From Aristolochia californica (taxonomy: Eukaryota > Streptophyta > Magnoliopsida > Piperales > Aristolochiaceae): 64,000 bases of DNA. The stretch covers positions 191,001 through 255,000 of the forward strand of contig JARWKL010000016.1 in NCBI GenBank assembly GCA_029961685.1, written 5' to 3'. Below are positions 24,101 through 35,400 of this stretch, one piece after another. Each line of letters begins with the position of its first letter. The first letter of the stretch is position 1. A program made the position numbers and the translations under genes. The notes under the pieces were generated by a model. The model ran no database searches. It saw only the letters and a list, made by a program, of their open reading frames with translations, and was not told the origin of the DNA.

Positions 24101-27100
24101 AATCAGAATTTACTGACTTGATTTCCCTTGGCTTCCTCTTCATGGGTTTGGTGGGAATTCTTGCATGTGCTGCGCATCTAAATAAATTATTTGGTCGAGC
24201 ATGCAATGATGACTTCTGCTAAATGGAGGAACTATGCGGAAGTTTAATTTTAGGAACCATGACGCAATTGTAGCCAATTATTCTTAAAATGAATTATTGT
24301 AGATTAGCGTTGTAAACTTAAATTTTCGTGCATGTTTTTTTTTTTATGAAGGTGTGTATATTGATAAATAGAGAGAAATACAAACCTAGTTTTACGGGCC
24401 TGGCTCCACAACAATGTGTTAGAGAGACACACCCGTTTTAGCCTGAGAGTCTGCTAAGTGGTTAGCAGAGCGTGGAATGTGTTTCAACGTACAATTTAGC
24501 CTAGAAAGTAAATTAAAAATTTCATTGAACATATCCCAATGTCGCCATGGGGGGTGGCCATGATTTGCGCACCAATTGATGATTACTGCTGAGTCACCTT
24601 ATAAAGTGGACCAGAGAGATGATTGGAGAAGACCTTGAGCCTGTGCAGAAGTCCAATGAGTTTTGCAGTAGTAGAGCCTGACCTGCCAAGGGGGCCGACA
24701 TAAGAGAAGAGGAGTTTGGTATTTCCGTTGTGAAAAACACCACCGAAACCCGCAGGTCTAGGGCAACCTAAAGCACTACCACCAAAGTTGAGTTTTATAT
24801 GCCCAGGTGGAGGGGAAGTTCATGTGACCATAGTAGGGGGGCGAGCGGGAAGGACATCTCGGCAATAGATAGCCAATTTCCCCTGAAGTTTGAGTCACTG
24901 AATTTTTTGAATTCTTTTTTGCTTAAAAGCCAAACAAAGACTTGGCGTGCTATATGGTCAGTCAAAACCTCAATAGGGCAGGATTTGAATTTGAATTTCC
25001 TATGTGCGTTCTTTCCAGAGAGCCCAGATAATATGACCCATGCAACAAGATATAATCATTCTCCCTAGCCTTGGGAGCTGCGAGTTGACCAGAGAGAGGA
25101 TAGTGTCAACAAGGTTTATAGATGAATTGGAGGCCAATTTTGTTTAAAAGGGTTGTCCAAACTTGGAAGGCATGTTGGCAAGAAAGGAGGACGTGAGTTG
25201 TTGTTTCTGGAGTATTTATGCAAAAAGGGCAGTGATGGTCCAAGATTGAGGTGCCCCTACGAATTAAAGCATCAGAGGTTAATATTTTGTTTCTGCAGGC
25301 AGACAGACCAAATGAAGAATATGGCTCGTGGGGGGACTAGCAGATCCCAAGCATGAGCCGCTGGGTGCTTAGGATGATCTGAGAGGTTGTTTAAAAGTAC
25401 ATAGGCTGAGGTCGAGGAGAAAGATCCTTTTGGACATGCAGTCCAGATCAGGGTATCATCAGATGTGTTCATTTGGCTGCGTGGAAGAGTGTGGAGGAGT
25501 TGGGATGGTAGGAGAGCTTCAGCATCAGTAAGATGTCTTCTAAGGTTGAGATTCCAATCTCCATTTCCAGATAAACTATCTGAAATAGTTAATTTTCGTG
25601 CATGTTTATATAAACTTATTGCATGATTTCTATGATCTGATGTAGATTTTATAACTTAATTGAGATCATATTAGATGTCGTTTCACACTTCAAAGTTACC
25701 TTTTATGTTTTTTCTTGTGCTTCCACATGCGGAAATATCTTTCTGAAATCTATATCCCGATGCTTTTTAATGGTATTAGTATCTAGGTGAGTAGTTTGTG
25801 CTATTGATGTAGAAATAGTGCGGCATATCATCCTGAAATCTATATTCTATTGATTTTTAGTGGCATAAGTATCTAGGTGATTACTTTGTTCCTTTGGCAC
25901 AGAAATGGTACTTCTGTTTCTTCGTGCTATGGTTTTTAAGTCGAGTGGTTCCCTGCTGCTACTGTTTCTAGCTTCAGTTCATTTGATCTCTTGTTGACTG
26001 TTGTTTGTGTAGTGTTGAAATCATTTGACTTCTGATTTTATGATTTGTCCTTTGTTTTTTTTATTCGTCTTCTTTCTTGCTGGATACTTCTTTAGGTGCT
26101 TGAGAGTTATGAACGTGCATATAGCAACATGGTCCGTGTTCAGCAGCTTTCGGAGTTGGAGGAGGTTTGCTTTTTTCTTTTTTGTTTGTTTATATTAATT
26201 CCTGTCAATTTTAGCTGAAATTAAGTTATTGCTACGATCTTTTCAGTAGTGAGTACATCCTTCAGTATTGTTTTTGCAAAGAATCATGGTCTGTAAAACA
26301 TGCCTATGATGATAGAAACTAAATTACCATGTTGGCAGGGTGAGATATCATTTGTCTTCATGAAAAAGAGCTTTGGTGGTTGAGGACACTAGCCAAATGG
26401 ATAATATAACAGAAAGGCCTCCTCACTGAAAGCCTTGAATACTTGTCTTGATACCTGAAGAAACAGAAAAATCAAGTTTTGGAGAAGAAATTCCAATGAA
26501 CCTTGGTAGCTGTCATCAATTCACTATAGTTGACAGATTTATGGCAAAAAGACAATTCCTAAGCTCTTAACTAAAAAACCAAGTTACAATTACTTGGACA
26601 CTCTTAGACAACTACTACAAATTGTGACATTTTAAGTCATGTGTCTAAAATACACTTTATTGGATTGAGCCTAGTTCCATCCTAAAATGACTAGCCACTT
26701 AGGAGGCCTATTGCCCAACTTTATAATCTAATACTACTTCTTAATTATTTTTTATGTGAAACTTTTTCCCATTCAACACTCCTTTAGTTTAGGCTTTATA
26801 CATAACAGACTTGATACGTGGCACACAACCCACAAACTCCCACACAATGGAGCCTACAACACATAAATAACTTGAGGACCACAAATTGGGCCTTGCCTAT
26901 GCATACATTCTGTTTTGATACCACTTTTGGATTGAGCGTTGTTCCGTCCTAAAATGACTGGTCACTTAAGAAGCGTATTACACAATTTATAATGCAATAC
27001 TATTTCTTAAGACTTTTCAATGTGAGACTTTTTTTCCACTCAACACCCCTAATTGATGAGTTGGAAGATTTGGGTGATGGGAGGACTTTTGTTTTTTGTA

Positions 27101-30100
27101 ATGTCTAGAGCCTATCACAAGGAGGGCATGGACAATATTTTTGGGAGAAGTTGCAAGGTCATATTTCTCATTGGGACATTCCTCAATTACAAGATGGATA
27201 CTCTAATACATTAAAACATTTGTTTGAAAGAAATTGAACTACAACATTATTCAAAAAAAAAAAAAGGAAATTGAACTTGACGTATTATTTCCACAATGCG
27301 GTAATTTGATGATTCTTTTATTGATAATAGTTTGATTGATGTTGCTATTTTTGGTGTCCTTTATACATGGTTTAACTGTTGAACTCCAATTTTGGCCAAG
27401 TTGGATTGGTTTCTGGTAGAGGACTGGCTAGATTTGTTTCCGTGCTCCACTACCGGAAATCTACCTAAGCGGATTTCTGACTATTGTTCTTCTGTGCTAG
27501 ATTGTGATTCCTTGGTGTGGGGCCCCTGTCCTTCCTGGTTTGAGAGAGTTTGGTTAGAACATGAGGGCGTTTGGGGGTTATTGGAGGGTTAATGGCGAGA
27601 GAGTCGTTCTAGGTCCCCGTGTTCTAGATTTGTGTTTATGTGTTAAGGCGGGTCCAATGCCCATCCCAAAATGACTAGTCAAGTTAGGAAATCTCTTTCC
27701 TAACTAAAAAACTCGAGATCTTTGTACTATCTAATCCATATGGGACTATTCCTTAACACCCCCCTCACATGTTGGCCCTTTTTTGTGATTCTACAAGTGA
27801 ATAGTTTAGGTGTAACCCCTCTTTTGTGGCTCTAAAAGTGGATAGTTTAGGTGTATGCCCACATATGAGTACTTGCTCTGATACCATGTTAAGTTCGGTC
27901 CAAGGCCCATCCCAAAATGACTAGCCTACTTAGGAAACCTCTTGTGAGACTATTCCTTAACATAATGTAAACAGTTAAAAGCTAAAATCAGGTGTCTTCT
28001 TAGGAATCTATTGGCAGCATCAAGTAGAAAAGGACTTTCTTTATCGCATTGAAGATATTATTATTAGGAGCTGAGAGGATCAATCCCAGATTCAGTGATT
28101 GTTGAACATGAAAGGTATATGCAGCAACTTTAGATTACTATTTCGACCAAACCTTTGCCTTCTGAGACCTCCTTCCCTTCCTCAAATGAAAGGTCGTCTC
28201 GGCTAGTGGAGGAACTCCAAGTTGAGCGCCACAAATATGATGATGAGACGTGGCAGCAAATGATGAACATGGCGCGCCTAATCGGAGTTGTTTATAAAGG
28301 TCAGCTGTCGGGGGACAACACCACTCCGGGAGTCCAAAAGAAAGGTAACAAATGATTCTGCTGTCATGGAATGTCAGAGGAATTGGTGCGGCCTGGAAAC
28401 GTGGTACGATTTCTTGTTTCCTATCCCAGTTTAAGCCCTCTATTGTGATTCTCCAAGAGTCGAAATGTTAGGAGATGATTGATGCCATTGCAAAGGAACT
28501 ATGGACATGCCCTTCAAAAAGCGGGTGACAGTCAACGCCATTGGTCACTCTAGTGGCATTTTCGTTGCCTGGGACTCCGCAAATTTTGATGCTCTCATTG
28601 TTATTGTAGGCCGCTTCTCTTTGGGAATCCAGTTTCGTGACCAATCCTCAGGCCCTACAAGATATAGGGAGAGAAGGTTTTTTTGGGAAGAGCTCTTCGA
28701 GCTTTATTAGTTGTGGTGACTACCTTGGCTATTAGCGGGGGATTTTAACGCTCTCCGTTTCTGTATTGAGAAGAAGCCTCCAGAAAACTCCATATCTGCT
28801 TCAATGCGGGGGTTCTCGGATTTCATAGTGGTTGGTGTCTTGACGAGATATCTCTCTCTAGAAAAAACTATACCTGTTCAAACTGGCAGCAACAACCCAT
28901 TCTCTCAAAACTGGACCGTTTTTTGCCTGCCCTGACTGGTTGCAGCTTTTATGCAATGTTACTAAACGGGTGCTCAACAAGGTGGGATCTGATCACTGGC
29001 CTATAATGGGGGCCTGCACCTTTTGATTTGAAAACTCTCGGCTACTAAGAAAATTTTTTATTCTCTTATAAATGGATGGTGGGGTGAAGGTCCAAGCTAT
29101 GGTAGGAGAGAGTGGGCTTTCCCTCTCAAGCTGCAATTTTTAAAAGGAAAAATCAAGGATTGGACTACAAGTCGTCGTGCCTCTTTGGGTGCCGAGAAGG
29201 CATCTCTCCTCTCTCAGATTGCAGATCTTGACCTGGTGGAGGAGCAAATGTATTTATCTCTTGCTGAGTTCACTTCTTGAAATTCTCTAATTTCTGAACT
29301 TAATACTATACTTCATTAAGAGAAAATTCGATGGAAGCAAAGAGCCAGATTTAAATGGTTGAATGAAGGTGATGCCAACGCAAAGTTTTTCTATGTCGTC
29401 GCATCGACAAGAAGGAGATCCAACCGAATCACCTCATTATGTATTGATAATGAGCTAATGTCGTGTCGGACCTCAATCACTAACGTGTTGGTTCAGTTTT
29501 TCTCAGGTCTATATTCGGAGGAATATACTAATAGGCCAAAAGTTCTTCACATATGTTTCTCCCTGCTCTCCCATGCAGCAGCTTCCCTATTAGGGTCCCC
29601 TTTCTCAGCTGGAGAAGTTGAGAGGGTTTAACTTGGTATAGACTGCAATAGGGCTCCAAGCCCAGATGGTTTCAATGGAGATTTTCTAAAAAGGTTTTGG
29701 CCAAGGCTCAAGGAGGACACCTCTGATATCATTCATGGTTTTTTCATGAATGATATCACTTTTCGCAACATCGGTGCATCTTTTATTACATTGATCGCGA
29801 AGAAAGCCAGTGTTGAGAAACCAAAAGACTTCCGGCCTATTAGTCTCGTAACAAGTGCATATAAGATCATTGCAAGAATTTTGGCGCATAGGCTAAAGGT
29901 TATGCCCCCGATCGTCATTCATCGTGGGCAAGGTTCTTTCCCAAAGGAGAGAGAAATCCTAGACTCCACTACGGCAGCCCATGAGCTTATCGATCATTTC
30001 AATCGTAGCTAGGATCCAAGAATCGCCCTCAAGCTGGACCTAGAAAAGGCTTTCGATCGTGTAAATTGGGTACTCCTTGATATGCTAATGGAGAAAATGG

Positions 30101-32365
30101 GCTTCGGTGCAAAGTGGAGGTTTTGGATCGGGAGTTGCGTGAGCTCGGCCTCTTACTCTCCTATTCTCAATGGCACAGTCTACGGGTATTTCAAAGGGTC
30201 CATGGGTATCAGGCATGGAGACCCGCTCTCTCCACTTCTCTTCAAAATTATAGCAGAATTTCTCTTCTCGTTGTTTTACTCGACGGTGAATCTTGGATGG
30301 CTGCCTCCTACTAGCCACCAACAGGCTTTTAATATCCCCATATTACAATACACGGGTGATACTATCATTTTTGGGATCGGTAATGTGGATGACGCCAGAA
30401 GGTTGAAAGCAATTTTGGGACTATTTGAATTAGCCTCGGGGCAAAAAGTTATCTAGGGGAAAACTTCCCTCATGGGTTTCAATGTAAATCCCGATCTTCT
30501 TGATGAGATGGCAAATCTCTTTGGATGTAAGACATCTAGCATCCTGTCCACTTACCTTGGCCTTCCCTCTTCAATGGTCGAATAAACCAAAGTCTGTAGA
30601 ACCCTGTGATGGAAAAGATTGAGACCTGTCTGGCATCCTAGAAGGGCCGTTTTCTCAGCAAAGCAGGAAGACTCACTCTTCTAAAGTCTTGTATTGTAGG
30701 CATTTTGAATTATGCTCTATCTTTTATACATTGTCTTGCCTCCATATGCAAAGACATGGACAAGTTAAAAAGAAGATTTCTTTGGAGAGGATCAAGTGAT
30801 GCTTTTAAATACCATTTGGTCAAATGGGAGGAGGTTTGCTTGCCAAAACAGATGGGTGGTTTGGGGATTCGAAAATCGAAGGAAATGAATCAATCTCTGC
30901 TCCTAAAATGGATTTGGAAGTTCAACACTATTTCTTCCAATCCTTGGAAGGAAATGGTAAAAGCCAAACTTGGTTGTCCTTCTTCATGGTGGATTTCAAG
31001 AGGTAATCAGAGGGGTTTATCCCCAATTTGGAGATCGATATATTCTCTTATCCTTGGCTAGTAGATTTTATGTTGGAAATGGCAGATCTTTGAAATTTTG
31101 GGAGGATTGGTGGACAAGTCAGGTACCTCTTCATTCTTCATTCAGGAATCTTTCTCTCACGAAGGGACATATCAGTTGCAGAAGCTTTTGAGGGGGATGG
31201 TTTGCACCTGCACCCCAGCCGAGGTCCTTTTGATACCGAGGCATTGGAGGCTTGTAGTTTGATGGAATCTCTTCAGTCTTTAAGGCTGAGGCCATCAGAA
31301 GTTGACAAGCTGATTTGGTGGCAAGACCAAAGTTTAGTCTTCTCAATATCCTCCACTTACAAATTTTTCAATGGTTGGCATCTAAACCAAAGTGTTCATG
31401 AGATTTTCTTTGCGTGGCGTCTTTGTGTTCCACCAAAGATAATTTTTTTCATATGGAGCGCCTTACAAGGGAAAATACTCACGACAGATGTACTTAGAAG
31501 ATGAGGCCACCCTGCTATTGATCATCTCTGCCCCTTCTGCAACTCAAAAAATGAGACAGCCAATCACACCCTACTTCAATGCTCCTACTCATGGAAAGTT
31601 TGGGCTTCAATCTTCAGTAAGACCGGGCTTCAAATTGGTATACCGGTTGATCTGCTTTCTTTTAGTAAGTCACTCGTTGGTACCTCCTTCCCTGGGCTTG
31701 GAAAGCTTATGGTCTCTGCTTGCACTGGCTTCATCCCATGGGGGATTTGGAATGGGCGCAACTGCAGGTGATTTGAGGCTAAATGTGATTCCGCGGAGAA
31801 AGTAGCTAAACGTGTCTTGGGTCAAATCTCAGTGTGGCTTCTTACCAAGAGGCCTTTCTCCTCTTATGTGGGCACCTCTATCCGTGACAACTGAAGCACA
31901 ATGGCAAAAATGAGGTTGGCTTCCAAGGCCCAGTTATGCAAGAATGGATCCCTCCAGAGCATGGTTTCCTAAAGTTGAATTTTGACGGTTCTTCGCTGGG
32001 CAATCCTGGGAGACCAGCTTTTCTCGTATGCTGGCCTGTTAGGCATTGCTGATTCCACGTCGGCTAAGCTCCATGGCCTTCCTAATGGGCTTCGCGTTTT
32101 CAGAGATAATTGCAGTGGCCCTCTGCATATTGAAGGAGACTCAAAGGTGGTAATTGGTTGGTGCTAGTATGTTTCCTCTCCCCCGTGGCGCCATTGGGAC
32201 TCTTTTAGGGAAATTCTTGAAATTGCTTTTCAGTTGTCTTGTATTTTGTCTCACATTCCGAGATCTGCCAATCCGGCAGTAAATGTGTTTGCTAGGACTT
32301 GAGCAAACCTTCAATTTCTTGTTGTTAGGGATTTGCTCCTATTGCCTCTGTAATTTTCTCTGTTA

Positions 32366-32402
<37 letters not shown>

Positions 32403-35400
32403 TTTTTTTTTAAAAATGGTTTCTTGAGGTGCTAGGCAGATAATTGTTGTTATGTGAAGCACCTTGATGACTCCTACATCATTGTAATGCTATATATTGA
32501 TGACATGTTGATTGCAGGTGATTGCAAACAGGAAATAGATAAGTTAAAAAGGGAGTTGTCCAAGAAGTTTATAATGAAGGATTTGGGTGTTGTAAGGCAA
32601 ATCCTTGTTGAAGGTGTTGTGCAGGTTCAATGTGAATGATGCAAAACCAGTGAATACTACTTTTGCTAGTCACTTTAGCTAAGGAGCAATCACCTTTTAC
32701 AAAGTTGGAGCGAGCCTACATGGCCAATGTGCCTTATGTTTTTGCTATTGGTAGTTTCATATATGCCATGGTGTGTACTAGACCAGACATAACTCACGCA
32801 TTGGGAGTTGTGAGTAGATATATGAGTAATCTGATACACCTCGATAACCAAAATAAAAGTTTCAAACCCCAAAGAAACAAATCACGAACCTTCGCTGCTG
32901 AAATCGAAATAAATCACCACCTCGCATAGACGACACCTTCCGATACCACTGAAATACCTCCGCGTACAGAAAACCAATACGTGCGAATGTAATAGAAATG
33001 GCAAAACGGAAACTCCAAAATCAAACTCACGATCAAACTCCAACCAAATCAACAAGTAACCACTGGTATTCGAGAGACCAGTACTCTCCCCTGAGCTACG
33101 CTCTGAATACAAATCGATGCCCTTCCTCTACCTTCCTTTCCCCCCTAAATTCCTCCCGAAATCACTTAATATTATTCAATTCCCAAAATGCCCCTGACCC
33201 ATTAATCTCCATCTAATTATTCTTTTGTTTACTCCTTCTAGAGTAGGTAATATTAATTTGGGGTCTATCATAATCCAGGTAAATAACATTGGTTGACAGT
33301 GAAGTGGATTCTCAGGTATTTGAGAGACACTGCAGATTTAGCATTATGTTTCAGAAAGTCAGACTTGGGATTGCATGGTTGTGTAGATGTTGTCATGGCT
33401 GGAGGCATTGATGGTAAGAAGAGTACCACTGGATATGTAAACACGTTTGGGTGGCACAACAATTAGTTGGGTCTCTAAGTTGCAAAAGATAGCTACTCTT
33501 TCTACTACTGAGGCAGAATATGTCGTCGTGACCGAAGCTAGCAAACAGATTGTATGGTAGTAGTCTTTCTTGGAAGAATTGGGTTTCAAACATGGGAAAA
33601 ATGTGTTGTATTGTGATAGTCAGAGTGTTATTCATTTAGTAAAGAATGTTGTTTATCATGCCAAGTGTTAGGAATTGGATGCCCTAATTCCCAACTAACG
33701 AGAGCAATAATAATAATTGCAAAAGAAAGGAAAAACAAGCATGAGAACAAAAAAGATATATACATGTTTGCCTCAAGGTGAGACTACGTCCTGTTTTCCG
33801 CCGCTACAGTAATCTACTATGAAGATGAAATAGTTTACAAGAGAGATCACACACACTTACAATTGTTGTTTATCTCTAACCTCTCTTAATGTAGGGCGTA
33901 GATTAGGATCCACAACTTAACACAAAACACATACAGGTGCGTTATCACTTCATTAGATCGGCTTTGGAGGACGGAGTCTTAGCACTTTAGAAGATTTAGG
34001 GGAGTCAGAATCTAACTGATATGTTGAAGAAGTCTGTTACGATTTAGAAACTGAAGTGTTGTGCAATTTTTGTTGGATTTCTCTCTGAGGATTGAGAAGT
34101 TGTTGCCGTTGCAGAGGAGCTATTGATGATGGATTAGTCCCCAAGTGGGAGATTGTTAAGTTGTTGACTCTAATTAACGCCTTACGTAGAGTAGTTTCTC
34201 TTGATATTTGGGAGCGCCGCTATTAGGGTCTTCATCGAGGATCATCAGTTGCTGTAGAGAGAGGTTAGAGAAAAACACTTGAGTGTGTGCGATTTCTTTT
34301 TTAAACTACTTTTTCATCATAGTGAATTATTGCTACGGCGGAAGACTTGACGTAGTCTCACCTTGAGGCAAACCCGTATAAATCTTGTGTTTTCGTGTTT
34401 GATTATTTCTTCTTCTGAAATTGTTATTGTTCTTGTTAGTATTGAATTGGGGCGTCTAATTCCTAACAGTAACTTCTTTTGTTGATTCAAGAGCTTTTTA
34501 TGTTCCCCTTGGCTGCCTTCCAGATAAGGTGGTTGAAACTTAATTTTAGTGACTATTTTCAAGGAACCCAGGCCCCACTGGTGGTGGAGGTATCTTCCTG
34601 GACCACATGGGCCAGATTGTTAGGGTGTATTTGTCCCGTTTGGTGAGTGTGATTCTACAAAGGCTGAACTTCACGTTTTACTTTGTGGTTTGAGGATTTA
34701 TTGGCAACAACACTAGGATATTGATCACAGTTGCAATTTGGCAGTTGTATGATGAAGCTCTTGAGTTATGTATGGAACTTCAGTTGTGGTGGGTATATGT
34801 TGTGAGAGTGCCAATGGCATAACATATGTGCTTGCTAAAAATGTGGTTTGCATGTTTGGGCTTGTCGAAAGTGTTGTTTATCCATTTTATCGTGGTTGAT
34901 CTTTCTTTCTTTTTTTGGCATTCTTTTTTGGCATGCTATGTTTGTCACCGTGTAGTGTGCAGTCTTTGTAGCTTTGGCCTATTTCATTTTGGGCTGTTGT
35001 CTTGTATTCCCTTTCTTTATTAATGCCATTCTCATTTTTCTTAAAAGAAAGAAATTTTTTAAAGTAGGAAGGTGGAAAATATGGTAGAAGTATGCTGCAA
35101 CAAAACCAAGACAAGAACTCTATTTGAAGGCATCCGACTACATTCAACAAGATGGATAATTTCCATCAACATTATTATCTCATCATCAAAGCATCATCCC
35201 AACTATATTTATGTTAGCTTTTTTTTTTTTTTTTTTTTGTTGAGAAAGTGATGCATTCATTAAACCAGAAACAAAAACATGATTAGGCTGGCCTTCTCCT
35301 TACAAGAGTCATTTCATTCTTTCTGATCTATAATATCTCATATCCATAACGTACTATGGTCGTTCAAAACATTTGTTAAGTTAGGTCCAAGGCCCATCCC

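Larger units (their letters stand above)
27975..32420 (+). mobile_element. Largest LINE copy: ORF1 tail, ORF2, A-tail
   Basis: Contains the ORF1 C-terminus (to 28355), ORF2 (28352-32340), an (AT)n run at about 32367-32398 and an A/T-rich tail by 32420. This is the most complete LINE in the window: endonuclease, linker, RT, thumb, zinc-binding part and RNase H are in order. It abuts a TRIM on the left and a Copia fragment on the right. Left end not defined. Confidence 0.85.
32425..34468 (+). mobile_element. 5'-truncated Copia element with 3' LTR
   Basis: Plus-strand Copia pol: RT box with [10 protein letters not shown] (about 32492), [12 protein letters not shown] (about 32767), then, after an inserted solo [13 protein letters not shown] (about 33303) and RNase H pieces up to V-R-Y-H-F-I-R-S (about 33937) after a second inserted solo LTR. 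The PPT 'caagtgggagattg' precedes the 3' LTR at 34155. No 5' LTR, gag, protease or integrase is seen. Frames carry stops. Confidence 0.88.
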
